A stretch of 64,000 nt of DNA from positions 7,432 to 71,431 of the forward strand of contig JAZOLO010000012.1 of NCBI GenBank assembly GCA_045653035.1. Reading direction: 5' to 3'. The notes below the pieces were generated by a model. The model did no database searches and was not told the DNA's origin. It was given only the letters and a program-made list of their open reading frames with translations. A program made the translations under genes and the position numbers. This stretch comes from RGIG6353 sp045653035. GTDB lineage: Bacteria > Bacillota > Clostridia > Oscillospirales > SIG627. Numbering within the stretch: the first letter of the stretch is position 1; each line of letters begins with the position of its first letter. Shown here in pieces: positions 17,640 to 25,839 of this stretch.

Positions 17640-18101
17640 ATGAATAAAATTGAAAGCTTTAAGATAGATCATTTATCCCTTTTTCCAGGGCTTTACTTGT
17701 CAAGAAAGGATACGAAGAACGGAGTTACAGTTTCGACATTTGATATGCGAATTACCGCCCCGAACCGTGAACCTGTAATAGACGTACCTGCCCTTCACAC
17801 AATAGAACATCTCGGTGCGACCTTCCTTCGCAACAGCGAAAGAAAAGAAGATATAGTTTATTTTGGTCCTATGGGATGCAGGACAGGTTGTTATCTTCTG
17901 ATGTTCGGCGACCTATCCCCTGCTGACGTGTTTCCCCTTGTCATTGACACTTGTGATTTTATTCTGAATTTTGAGGGTGAAATTCCTGGGGCTAAGCCTG
18001 ATGAATGTGGAAACTACAGTGAACAGAATCTCGCAATGGCAAAATACTACATTGCAAGGTACAAGGACGAGCTTATAAGAAATAAGAGATTTGAATACTA
18101 A
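17640..18101 (+). CDS. luxS: S-ribosylhomocysteine lyase
   Basis: 153 residues, full LuxS. Metal site HTIEHLGAT (HxxEH) plus the later Cys in PGAKPDECGNYSEQNL, and the catalytic GCRTG loop. It cleaves S-ribosylhomocysteine to homocysteine and DPD, the AI-2 precursor, closing the activated methyl cycle. Cytosolic. Single-gene transcript with its own promoter and a perfect 20-bp terminator. No partner Pfs/MTAN gene is in the window. Confidence 0.97.
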   Translation: MNKIESFKIDHLSLFPGLYLSRKDTKNGVTVSTFDMRITAPNREPVIDVPALHTIEHLGATFLRNSERKEDIVYFGPMGCRTGCYLLMFGDLSPADVFPLVIDTCDFILNFEGEIPGAKPDECGNYSEQNLAMAKYYIARYKDELIRNKRFEY

Positions 18102-18142
18102 AACATTAAGGCGTTACCGTTTCGGTAACGCCTTAATGTTTT
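18100..18142. terminator. Bidirectional terminator between luxS and rluB
   Basis: Perfect 20-bp stem (18100-18119 with 18123-18142, loop TTT) with A and T ends; it overlaps the last base of luxS and the stop of the convergent rluB gene. Confidence 0.93.
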
Positions 18143-18860
18143 ATAAAGATTTCAAATAATCAACTTCACCTTTAGTGAGAATACGCCATTTGCCCGAGGG
18201 GAGTCCGCCGAGATAAATTTTGCCGATAGACACTCTTTTGAGTCTTGTGATAAATACGTTTACCTGTTCACACATTTTACGTATCTGTCGGTTTCTGCCC
18301 TCGTGGAGGACGAAGCGGAGTACCTGATTTTCTCCTGTGCTATCCTCTATTGTAACCTTAACGGGCTTCAGGTGATATCCTTCAATAACCATTGGCGCAT
18401 TGAGCTTTTCAAGTTGCCAATCCTCAATTTTTCCTTTAATTCTGACAAGGTACACCTTTTCAACGTTGCTTTTGGGGTGGATAAGGCGGTTGGCTATTTC
18501 TCCGTCGTTAGTCATAAGGAGTACCCCCTCGGAGTTATAGTCAAGTCTTCCGATGGGATAGACACGTGTATTTATATCACGTACAAGGTCGGCAACGCAC
18601 TTTCTGTCCTTTTCGTCGGAAAGGGTTGCAACGTAGCCACGGGGCTTATTGAGCATGAGATAAATCTTTTTATCATTTCTCTCAACAATCTTACCAAGAT
18701 AGGTTACAATGTCGTCTGAGGGATTTATCTTCTGTCCGATTGTAGCTTTTGTGCCGTTAACGAAAATTTTGCCGTTTATAATTTCTTCTTCGGCTTTTCT
18801 GCGAGACATAACTCCGCAGTCGGATATAAATTTTTGTATTCTTACTTCGCTGTTTTCCAT
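18141..18860 (-). CDS. rluB: Pseudouridine synthase, RsuA/RluB/RluF family
   Basis: 239 residues. N-terminal S4 RNA-binding domain (RIQKFISDCGVMSRRKAEEEI to NGT), then the catalytic domain with MLNKPRGYV, the active-site Asp in GRLDYNSEGVLL and the C-terminal EGRNRQIRKMC. Turns a uridine of rRNA (RluB: 23S position 2605) into pseudouridine. Last gene of a long minus-strand operon typical of Clostridia, next to scpA/scpB and dacF, which favours RluB over RsuA. Confidence 0.9.
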   Translation of the reverse strand: MENSEVRIQKFISDCGVMSRRKAEEEIINGKIFVNGTKATIGQKINPSDDIVTYLGKIVERNDKKIYLMLNKPRGYVATLSDEKDRKCVADLVRDINTRVYPIGRLDYNSEGVLLMTNDGEIANRLIHPKSNVEKVYLVRIKGKIEDWQLEKLNAPMVIEGYHLKPVKVTIEDSTGENQVLRFVLHEGRNRQIRKMCEQVNVFITRLKRVSIGKIYLGGLPSGKWRILTKGEVDYLKSL

Positions 18861-18869
18861 AATAGTCCT

Positions 18870-20030
18870 TTATTTAAAAATTGATTTAAAAATCCTTTGA
18901 AAGAATCCCGTTTTTTCGGGTACTGATACTGTGTTTTCGGGGTAAAGAGGAAGCTCTGCAACGTCTTTACCGTCAATGGAATAAACCACTTTTGCAAGGG
19001 GCTTTTCTTTTACCTCTATAGGTGCATAGACAAACTTCGGTGCTTCAATTCTGCTCTTAAGTAAGCCAACGTCTCGAACGGTGAGGGTCAGCTCTTCTAT
19101 GTTGGAAAGCCTGACCTTATCCTTTTTACCTCCTACAACGGGAATATCGTAGGAGAGAGTGCCCTCTCCCGCAACGTTCACCTTGGAATAAAGCTTCATT
19201 GCATAGGTCATAAGGTTTTTATGGTCGTTCCAATCGTCGGGGGCGTTGAGTGTAACGAGAGCAAGCTCAAGGTCATCTACCTTTGCACCCGACACAAGGC
19301 ACCTGCCTGCCGTTTTCGTAAAGCCTGTTTTTCCGCCAATGCAATTCTCAAAGGATTTGAGAAGCTTATTATGATTTGAAAGGAATCTATAGCCGTCCTC
19401 CTCGGATAAATCTATCCTATAGGTTTTAGTAGAAACGATACGGCGAAAATCAGGGTTATTCATGGCTTCACACCAAACTGTGGCTATATCAAGAGCCGTG
19501 GAATAGTGCTCGGGGTCTTCCAGTCCGTGAGGGTTATTGAAATGAGTGTCACGAAGTCCGAGCTTTTCTGCCTTATCATTCATGAGCTTTGAAAAATCCG
19601 AAACCGAGCCTGACACATGATTTGCAAGGCAGACTGCGGCATCGTTGGCAGATTCAAGCATAAGGGCATATAAAAGGTCCTCAACGGAGAGCTTTTCACC
19701 CTCGTAAAGATAGACAGACGAGCCCTCAATTCCGCATGATTCGGCATTAACTGTAACAACATCACGAAGGTCGGCGTTTTCAAGCACTACCAGTGCGGTC
19801 ATTACCTTTGTAACGCTGGCAATAGGCATTCTCTTCTTTTCATTGTGGCAAAAGAGCACCTCTCCCGTACGTGCATCAACGAGCACGTAGGAGTCTGCTG
19901 AAACGTCGGGAAATTTATCCTCCTCTGATACGGTAGGATAAAACGCACCGTCGGCAAAAGATATTACACCGAGAATTAAAGATAAAATGAAACCGAGAGA
20001 TAAAACTTTAATAAAGCTTGTTTTTTTCAA
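18870..20030 (-). CDS. D-alanyl-D-alanine carboxypeptidase (DacF/DacB-type S11)
   Basis: About 386 residues. Signal peptide (KKTSFIKVLSLGF on), catalytic S11 domain with all three motifs intact: SVTK, SAN and KTG, then a C-terminal domain and an amphipathic tail that anchors to the membrane. Removes terminal D-Ala from peptidoglycan; the operon with ytfJ and scpAB suggests a sporulation role (DacF/DacB). I start at TTG 20030: GAGGAG lies 7 nt upstream and the signal peptide then begins cleanly; an ATG seven codons earlier would put that ribosome-binding site inside the coding region. Confidence 0.92.
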   Translation of the reverse strand: MKKTSFIKVLSLGFILSLILGVISFADGAFYPTVSEEDKFPDVSADSYVLVDARTGEVLFCHNEKKRMPIASVTKVMTALVVLENADLRDVVTVNAESCGIEGSSVYLYEGEKLSVEDLLYALMLESANDAAVCLANHVSGSVSDFSKLMNDKAEKLGLRDTHFNNPHGLEDPEHYSTALDIATVWCEAMNNPDFRRIVSTKTYRIDLSEEDGYRFLSNHNKLLKSFENCIGGKTGFTKTAGRCLVSGAKVDDLELALVTLNAPDDWNDHKNLMTYAMKLYSKVNVAGEGTLSYDIPVVGGKKDKVRLSNIEELTLTVRDVGLLKSRIEAPKFVYAPIEVKEKPLAKVVYSIDGKDVAELPLYPENTVSVPEKTGFFQRIFKSIFK

Positions 20031-20084
20031 GATATTTCTCCTCACATACATTATTTTTTAAAATATATGCAAGGAAAAACTATT

Positions 20085-20516
20085 TTATTCTGCTTTGGTG
20101 TCTTCTCTTTCTTCTTTGTTTTCTTCCTTCTTTTCTTTCTTAAAGGTTTCACGAAGCTTGGAGATGAGTTCAGGTGATTTTGAAACAAAATCGCTTACGG
20201 TATCAGCAAGAGTGTTGGGTGTATCCTTATTTATATTGAGAAGCTCTACTCCATTCTTTGATACTACAAGGAATGCAATAGGACTTACAGACATTCCCGC
20301 GCCGTTTCCGCCACCGAAATGCTTGTTGTCGGTCTTTTTGCCGTCAAAGTCAACACCGCCGGAGGTAAATCCTACGGACACCTTGGATACGGGGATAATC
20401 ACAGTATCCTCGTTTGCCTGAATAGGCTCTCCGATAACAGTATCGGTAGACATAATATTCTTGAGGTTTTCAAGAGTAGAGTCGATTACTTGCTTGAGAG
20501 GCATTTCGTTATTCAT
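20085..20516 (-). CDS. ytfJ: GerW family sporulation protein YtfJ
   Basis: 143 residues. Starts MNNEMPLKQVIDSTLENLKNIM; signatures are GEPIQANEDTVIIPVSKVSVGF and the Gly-rich GGGNGAGMSVSPIAFLVV, followed by a Lys/Glu-rich tail. In Bacillus GerW is needed for spore germination (SleB activity). Start ATG 20516 is chosen for the AAAGGAAA ahead and because it sits 1 nt after the stop of the DUF2953 gene, indicating translational coupling. Confidence 0.92.
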   Translation of the reverse strand: MNNEMPLKQVIDSTLENLKNIMSTDTVIGEPIQANEDTVIIPVSKVSVGFTSGGVDFDGKKTDNKHFGGGNGAGMSVSPIAFLVVSKNGVELLNINKDTPNTLADTVSDFVSKSPELISKLRETFKKEKKEENKEEREDTKAE

Positions 20517-20517
20517 A

Positions 20518-21111
20518 TTATTTTCCTTTCTTTTTTTCCGCAAGCGTGGGTAAAAGGTGCATTGCGGCAAGTATTACGTGTATTGGTTTTATTCTAAGTA
20601 CTATCTTGAGCTTCGCTTCTGTTTTTTCTGAAGCAAAGTCGGGATAAATCAAAATGTTTTTATAGTTCTTTTTCAAGGTGACTATCGTTTCAAGAAACTC
20701 CAATGCAAGATATATGGCACTTGATGCGGCACCGTAAAGAAGTGCTGTGTGTGCGGCATCGTCGGTTGCAATCTTAACGTCAACAAAGCACACTTTAAGC
20801 CTTGCATAGCGTATAAATTCACCGAATATTGCCTTTATCAAATCAATAACGGCAGATATACTTTCAACGACCTCGGGAATCCCACGGGGTTTCTTTATTT
20901 TGGGTTTTGTAGTTTCAGTTTTCTCGTCGCTGCTCTCCCCTTTTGTACGTCCTTCTGCAAGCTTTGCAATTTTGTCGCCTTTTAAGGTGAAGCACAAAAC
21001 TCTTATTTTGAAAGAAAATTCTTCTTTTAACTCGAAGATAAAAGACACGTTCAAAAAAAGAATAAGAGTTATAAGGAGTACGAGGGAAAGCAGTATATAT
21101 AAAACAATCAT
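20518..21111 (-). CDS. DUF2953 domain-containing membrane protein
   Basis: 197 residues. One N-terminal membrane helix (VLYILLSLVLLITLILFL), then a beta-rich region and a Lys-rich linker, then the DUF2953 core with FVDVKIATDDAAHTALLYGA and a C-terminal segment IYPDFASEKTEAKLKIVLRIKPIHV. Family role unknown; in Firmicutes it stands beside ytfJ, as here. Overlaps scpB by 4 nt upstream and is coupled to ytfJ downstream. Confidence 0.82.
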   Translation of the reverse strand: MIVLYILLSLVLLITLILFLNVSFIFELKEEFSFKIRVLCFTLKGDKIAKLAEGRTKGESSDEKTETTKPKIKKPRGIPEVVESISAVIDLIKAIFGEFIRYARLKVCFVDVKIATDDAAHTALLYGAASSAIYLALEFLETIVTLKKNYKNILIYPDFASEKTEAKLKIVLRIKPIHVILAAMHLLPTLAEKKKGK

Positions 21112-21680
21112 TCTACGTTTATCTTCATCTGACCGTCGTCGATTTCGGGAAGGTCAGAAATAGAGTTAAGTCCGAAGCGTTTTAAAAATTCAAGGGTCGT
21201 ACCGTAGAGGATAGGTCTTCCGGGTGCGTCGAGTCGTCCTTTTTCCTCAACAAGTCCTTTTTCAACAAGGGTATTCATTATACCCGAGCAGTCAACTCCT
21301 CTTATCTGCTCAACGTAGCCCTTTGTTACAGGCTGTCTGTAGGCAACTACCGCAAGTACTTCAAGGGCAGGCTTCGACATGGGAGAGGTACGCTTTATTT
21401 CAAGATACTTTGTAACAAAATCGGCATGTGATGCTTTTGTGCATAGCTGATAGTTTTTCTCCGCACGTACAAGCTCTACGCCTGCTATGGTGAGCCTAAG
21501 TCTTTCTTCAAGGCGGGTTGCAACAATGTCAACCTCGGAATTTGTGATGCCGAAAATCTCTGCAAGCTTTTCCTGTGCTACAGGCTCACCTGCCGCAAAG
21601 AGCACTGCTTCTAAAGCACCTGTAAGCTGTTCTTCATCGTATGCAAGATATCCTTCGGAAAACTTAAGCATCGTTATCAT
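21108..21680 (-). CDS. scpB: Segregation and condensation protein B
   Basis: 190 residues, two winged-helix domains: LTGALEAVLFAAGEPVAQEKLAEIFGI then KPALEVLAVVAYRQPVTKGYVEQIRGVD and GRPILYGTT. ScpB dimers bind ScpA and bridge it to SMC for chromosome condensation. The 5' end overlaps scpA; candidate starts are GTG 21683, ATG 21680 and ATG 21671. I take 21680 for its distance to AAGGAG; 21671 is also possible. Confidence 0.93.
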   Translation of the reverse strand: MITMLKFSEGYLAYDEEQLTGALEAVLFAAGEPVAQEKLAEIFGITNSEVDIVATRLEERLRLTIAGVELVRAEKNYQLCTKASHADFVTKYLEIKRTSPMSKPALEVLAVVAYRQPVTKGYVEQIRGVDCSGIMNTLVEKGLVEEKGRLDAPGRPILYGTTLEFLKRFGLNSISDLPEIDDGQMKINVE

Positions 21681-22419
21681 CACTCTCCTTATTTTTGTCT
21701 TTGTTAAGTACTACTCTATAGTCCTCTTCACCGTCGTGGGAAATAGATATTCTGCCCGATTTTACAAGCTCAAGAAGTGCAAGGAAGCAGGCAACCTTAT
21801 CCGACCTTCCTTTATTATTGCCAAAAAGTACCTTAAAACTCACAGGTCTGTCAAATCTTAATGACCTTATGAGAATTCGGAGCACGTATACTATTTTTTC
21901 TTCGATAGATACAACGGGTACGTTCAGGATTGTACCGATAGATGCCTTTTTGTCGGTATCTCGTTTGTCTTTACGCACCGTGCGAAGATAGAGCATTATC
22001 TCGTAAAGCTCGTTGGGGTCACCGTTGGGGATAACCTTGGTTATAACGGTGGGCATGGGCTTTGAGTTAAATCTCGAAAAATAGAACTCCATACGCTCAC
22101 CGAGAAACTGAGATGCGACCTTTATCTTCTGGTACTCAACGAGGGCGTTTACAAGACCTTCTCTCGGGTCTTCCTCCTCTTCTTCTCTTGGAAGAAGCAT
22201 TTTTGACTTAATATAGAGAAGCTCGGAAGCCATTACGATAAATTCCGCCGCAATTTCTATATTAGCCTCACGCATACTCTCCATATAGTCGACATACTGT
22301 TCGAGTATTTCGGCAATGGGGATATCGTATATGCTTACTTTATTCTTTTGTATCAGGCTAAGCAGCAGGTCGAGAGGACCTGAAAAAGCCTCGTTCTGAT
22401 ACTTAAAGGTTTCTGTCAT
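21664..22419 (-). CDS. scpA: Segregation and condensation protein A
   Basis: 251 residues, kleisin. N-terminal FSGPLDLLLSLIQKNKVSIYDIPIAEI is the SMC-neck binding part; MLLPREEEE follows; the C-terminal winged helix (FLALLELVKSGRISISHD) binds the SMC head. Works with ScpB and SMC. Overlaps both neighbours (4 nt with the protease gene, about 20 nt with scpB). Confidence 0.94.
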   Translation of the reverse strand: MTETFKYQNEAFSGPLDLLLSLIQKNKVSIYDIPIAEILEQYVDYMESMREANIEIAAEFIVMASELLYIKSKMLLPREEEEEDPREGLVNALVEYQKIKVASQFLGERMEFYFSRFNSKPMPTVITKVIPNGDPNELYEIMLYLRTVRKDKRDTDKKASIGTILNVPVVSIEEKIVYVLRILIRSLRFDRPVSFKVLFGNNKGRSDKVACFLALLELVKSGRISISHDGEEDYRVVLNKDKNKESDDNDA

Positions 22420-23072
22420 ATTCTAACTATCATCCTTACGATATTTTCAATATGCCCTACTATAAAGTTTATCGCCATCTGGAGATAAGGGCTTACAAAG
22501 CCCGATATTACAACAAGCAGAAGAATCAGGCTGATATATCTTTCGTACTTGTGGTAAAGTACAAGAAGCTTTTGGGGCAAAAATGAGTCAACTATTCTTG
22601 AGCCGTCAAGAGGAGGTATGGGAATGAGATTAAACACAGCAAGTCCTACGTTAACAAAAACAAAGCTTACTATTATCTCACTTATTCCACTCCACAACGG
22701 TGAAAGGAAAACGTCAGGCTTAAGAGTCATGATAAATTTAATGATGAGGTAATAAAGGAGTGTTCCCACAAAAGCTGATAAAACGTTGGAAAGGGGTCCT
22801 GCAAGAGCCACAAGCGCCGTATCACGCTTATATTTTTTGAAATACCTTGTATTAACGGGTACAGGCTTCGCCCAACCAACTCCTACAATAAGCATCGCAA
22901 TAGCACCGAAAATATCAAGGTGCTTCATGGGATTAAGGGTGAGTCTGCCGTAATTTTTTGCTGTGGGGTCACCCAGCTTATACGCCACGTAGCCGTGGGA
23001 GAATTCGTGTACCGACAGTGCAAAAAGTACGCCTGGGATGGCGTAAAGAAAGCCTATAATATTTCCAAACAT
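22416..23072 (-). CDS. Site-2 protease family (M50) membrane metalloprotease
   Basis: 218 residues, five to six membrane segments. Zinc site HEFSHGY (HExxH) near residue 23 and the third ligand in NLIPIPPLDGSR. No PDZ domain, so it belongs to the small Rv/YwhC-type branch rather than RseP. It cuts membrane-bound substrates within the bilayer; substrate unknown. In many Clostridia it precedes scpA as here. Confidence 0.9.
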   Translation of the reverse strand: MFGNIIGFLYAIPGVLFALSVHEFSHGYVAYKLGDPTAKNYGRLTLNPMKHLDIFGAIAMLIVGVGWAKPVPVNTRYFKKYKRDTALVALAGPLSNVLSAFVGTLLYYLIIKFIMTLKPDVFLSPLWSGISEIIVSFVFVNVGLAVFNLIPIPPLDGSRIVDSFLPQKLLVLYHKYERYISLILLLVVISGFVSPYLQMAINFIVGHIENIVRMIVRI

Positions 23073-23074
23073 AA

Positions 23075-23848
23075 CTAACCTATATTACCTTTCTTGTTTT
23101 GTCGGAGTACTTCAAATGCAAGTATCGAGGTAGCGGAGGCCGCTGTAAGTGACATATTGAAGTCTCGTCCGTAATCTATTTTAACTATCTCCTCCGCACT
23201 ATCGAGAAGAGCTCTTGAAATTCCTCTCTTTTCTCCGCCCACTATGAGAAAAAGGGGCTTTGAGAGGTCTGCTTCGGTGTGGAGTGTGTCGGTTTCTATA
23301 TCTGCACAAACGATTTTATAGCCGTGCTTTTTTGCTGTTTCAATAAGAGTGTCGTTATCCTCGTATATGGCACAGGGTACAAGCTCGGTAGCTCCTGCCG
23401 ACCCTCTTATACAAACTCCTGCCGCCGTCATCCAGTTACGCTTTGAAAGAATAATTGCATCTACACCTGCGGCATAAAGGGAGCGTACGGAATATGCAAA
23501 ATTATAAGGGTCTTCTATTCCTTCTATAAGGCAGACAAAGCCGTTTTCCTTTTCAAAAGCCTCGTCAAGCGTCACGTATTCCCTATCCCCTACAATAGCG
23601 ATAAGTCCTGCGTGGGTAGAGCCTACTGTGTTTTCTTCAATAAAGCTTTCGTCACATATTTCAAAGGGGATATTCTTTTCATCTGCAAGCCTTTTTATTC
23701 TTGCTATTTTGCGGTCGGTTTTAAGCTTATCGGGGTTTGAGAGAAAAATCTTCTCAATTTTCCGCGAACCTGTTTCAAGAACGGTCAGTACCGATATAGC
23801 ACCCTCTGCAAAGGATGAGGGAATTTCTTTTTGTTTTTCTTTTTTCAT
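23075..23848 (-). CDS. TrmH/SpoU-family RNA methyltransferase
   Basis: 257 residues. N-terminal substrate-binding domain (L30e-like; ETGSRKIEKIFLSNPDK, AGLIAIVGDREY), then the SPOUT domain: LIEGIEDPYNFAYSVRSLYAAG, LIVGGEKRGIS and FNMSLTAASATSILAFE (motif 3). Methylates a 2'-OH in rRNA or tRNA; target unknown. First gene of the minus-strand scpAB operon. Its 5' end lies next to the divergent promoter of the radical SAM gene. Confidence 0.87.
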   Translation of the reverse strand: MKKEKQKEIPSSFAEGAISVLTVLETGSRKIEKIFLSNPDKLKTDRKIARIKRLADEKNIPFEICDESFIEENTVGSTHAGLIAIVGDREYVTLDEAFEKENGFVCLIEGIEDPYNFAYSVRSLYAAGVDAIILSKRNWMTAAGVCIRGSAGATELVPCAIYEDNDTLIETAKKHGYKIVCADIETDTLHTEADLSKPLFLIVGGEKRGISRALLDSAEEIVKIDYGRDFNMSLTAASATSILAFEVLRQNKKGNIG

Positions 23849-23877
23849 TTGAAATTTCTCTTGTTTTGTGTTATGAT
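23849..23877 (+). promoter_or_regulatory. Promoter of a probably leaderless transcript
   Basis: TTGAAA 23849-23854, 17-nt spacer, TATGAT 23872-23877. Only 9 nt separate the -10 box from the ATG at 23887, and no Shine-Dalgarno sequence is present. Confidence 0.72.
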
Positions 23878-23886
23878 TTAGTTACT

Positions 23887-24780
23887 ATGAAAAATTATTA
23901 TTGTAACGCCTGTCCGAGAGGCTGTAACACCCGCAGAACACTCGGCACGGGCTTTTGTAAAAGCGGTGAAAAGATAAAGATTGCAAGAGCGTCACGGCAC
24001 TTTTGGGAGGAGCCTTGCATCAGCGGTAAAAACGGCTCGTGTACTGTGTTCTTTTCAGGGTGCAATATGCACTGTGTTTACTGTCAGAACGAGAAAATCA
24101 GCGGCGGTGAGCTAGGCACGGAGTACACCGATGAAGAGGTAAAAGAGCTTTTTCTTAAGATATCAAAAAGCGGTGTCCACAACATTAACCTTGTAACGCC
24201 AACCCACTTTGCCGTAAAACTCTCGGAAATTATCGAACCGATAAAAGATGAGATAAAGATACCTATAGTCTACAACTGCTCGGGTTACGAGGACGAGGGC
24301 TTTATTGAAAGTCTTACAGGAGTGGTAGATATATTCTTGACAGATTTCAAGTATAAATCAAGTGATATTTCAAAAAGATACTCTTTTTGTCCCGATTATT
24401 TTGACGTTGCTATAAAAGCCCTTGAAAAGATGTTAGAGGTAACAGGTAAGCCCCAATTTGACGGGGACATTATGACGAAGGGTGTCATAGTACGTCACCT
24501 CATTCTCCCCTCTCACAAGGACGACTCTATTGATATACTGGATGAGTTACATGAGCGTTTCGGAAGCAACAGTTTTCTTGTAAGCCTCATGAGTCAGTTT
24601 ACACCGACGGAAAAGTGCCGTGACTTCCCAGAAATCAACAGACGGCTCACCTCTATTGAATACAAAAGAGTGTGCGAGTGCTTTGAGAAGCTTGGCTTCA
24701 ACGGATACGTTCAAGAAAGAAGCTCTGCTACCGAAGACTATATCCCCGATTTTGAGGATAAGGGAGAATTTATTATATAA
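23887..24780 (+). CDS. Radical SAM protein, PflA/YgkA-like (activase family)
   Basis: 297 residues. N-terminal cysteine cluster NYYCNACPRGCNTRR with CKSG, then the radical SAM site CNMHCVYCQN (CxxxCxxC) that holds a 4Fe-4S cluster and cleaves SAM. Downstream HNINLVTPTHF and FLTDFKYK match the barrel of pyruvate-formate-lyase-activating-like proteins of the AmmeMemoRadiSam-related/YhcC type found in anaerobes. Substrate unknown. I start at ATG 23887 where the family's conserved N-terminus begins; the longer open frame upstream is a hydrophobic run without binding site. Translation seems leaderless. Confidence 0.85.
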   Translation: MKNYYCNACPRGCNTRRTLGTGFCKSGEKIKIARASRHFWEEPCISGKNGSCTVFFSGCNMHCVYCQNEKISGGELGTEYTDEEVKELFLKISKSGVHNINLVTPTHFAVKLSEIIEPIKDEIKIPIVYNCSGYEDEGFIESLTGVVDIFLTDFKYKSSDISKRYSFCPDYFDVAIKALEKMLEVTGKPQFDGDIMTKGVIVRHLILPSHKDDSIDILDELHERFGSNSFLVSLMSQFTPTEKCRDFPEINRRLTSIEYKRVCECFEKLGFNGYVQERSSATEDYIPDFEDKGEFII

Positions 24781-24918
24781 GTATACCATTTTAATGAATT
24801 AAAGTCAAGTTTTTCATATAAAAGTTAAAGGAGATGTAAAAAAAGTCCAGACCGTCAAAAACAAAAAAACAAAGCAATTTAAGGTTGTTATAAAGCTTTT
24901 ACAGTTAATTTTCAAGGT

Positions 24919-24942
24919 AAAAAACTCAAAAATGAGTTTTTT
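24919..24942. terminator. A/T-rich bidirectional terminator hairpin
   Basis: AAAAAACTCA (24919-24928) pairs with TGAGTTTTTT (24933-24942), loop AAAA. About 140 nt after the radical SAM stop; the stretch 24781-24918 is A-rich and shows nothing else. Confidence 0.7.
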
Positions 24943-24963
24943 GTGAAAAATTGTATGTTTTTG

Positions 24964-25024
24964 ACTACGAACAAACCTCGCCACTGCCGTACAATCGTAC
25001 GCCGACGGGCTTTGGTTTGTCCGT
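24964..25024. other. Structured intergenic element of unknown function
   Basis: Between two hairpins (24919-24942 and 25057-25099) lies a GC-richer block. ACAAACC pairs with GGTTTGT at a distance of about 45 nt, and inside is CGTAC-AATC-GTACG plus further pairing possibilities. There is no open frame. The composition differs from the A-rich flanks. It could be a small RNA, a REP-like mobile repeat or part of a nested terminator; I do not recognise it. Confidence 0.45.
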
Positions 25025-25056
25025 TCTGAAGCATTTTTTCCTATCTCCTACGAGTT

Positions 25057-25099
25057 GGGGCTGTAAAAAACTCAAACCGAGTTTTTTACAGCCCCTTTT
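25057..25099 (+). terminator. Strong hairpin terminator next to yebC
   Basis: Perfect 17-bp stem (25057-25073 with 25079-25095), loop AAACC, then TTTT on the plus strand. It stands between the structured element and the yebC 3' end. The stem's GGGGCTGTA / TACAGCCCC half resembles the ssrA terminator region. Confidence 0.82.
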
Positions 25100-25101
25100 G
25101 T

Positions 25102-25818
25102 TTAGTTATCCCAGTTGTGCCATACATTGGTAACGTCTTCGTTGTCGTCAAGGGCATCGAGGAGCTTTGTCATCATTGTGATGTCGTCCTCGCTGTCGAG
25201 GGATGAATAGTTTGAAGGAACCTTTGAAGGCTCGGCGGAAACGAACTTGTATCCCTTTGCGGTGAGTGCATCTGCAACGGCTGAAAGGTCGGAGGGAGCT
25301 GTAGTTATCTCGAAGATATCCTCGTCAAGAGACACGTCCTCGGCACCTGCTTCAAGTGCGTCCTCCATCATAACGTCCTCGTCAATGTCTTCACTTTCAA
25401 TAAGGATAATACCCTTATCCGAAAACATAAAGCTAACACAGCCGATAGCACCCATGTTGCCGCCGAATTTATCAAAATAGTGGCGTACCTCGGCACTTGT
25501 TCTGTTTCGGTTATCTGTTGTTGCTTCAACTATTACGGCAATTCCAGAAGGTCCGTAGCCCTCGTAGTAGATAACCTCGTAGTTAGCGTCTTCGTTACTT
25601 GCTTTCTTAATAATTCTTTCGATATTATCGTTAGGAACGTTGTTGGATTTTGCCTTTGCGATAATATCTCTGAGCTTACTGTTAGATGAGGGATTAGGAC
25701 CGCCCTCCTTTACTGCAACAGCAATTTCCTTACCAATCTTTGTGAAAACCTTTGCTCTTTGGGCATCGGTCTATTCTTTTTTATGCTTTATATTAGCCCA
25801 CTTGCTATGTCCACTCAT
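25102..25818 (-). pseudogene. yebC: YebC/PmpR family regulator interrupted by an in-frame TAG at codon 16
   Basis: The frame from ATG 25818 (preceded by AAAGGAG) reads MSGHSKWANIKHKKE, then TAG (25773-25771), then TDAQRAKVFTKIGKEI and on without another stop to 25102, giving the normal YebC length of about 238 residues and all domains. In homologues the position is Lys (KKEKTD or similar), so one base change AAG to TAG explains it. The next usable start in frame is ATG 25455, which would make only the C-terminal two domains. YebC-family proteins bind RNA/DNA and help ribosomes pass proline-rich sequences. TAG is used as a normal stop elsewhere here (e.g. the GT8 gene), so general recoding is unlikely. 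It is either a recent nonsense mutation, a strain variant or a base-call error. Confidence 0.85.
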
Positions 25819-25839
25819 TAATTTTATCTCCTTTGAAGT

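Noticed and set aside
24950..25060. 6S RNA
   Set aside because: No long open-bubble hairpin of about 180 nt; the block is too short and its pairing does not fit the 6S layout.
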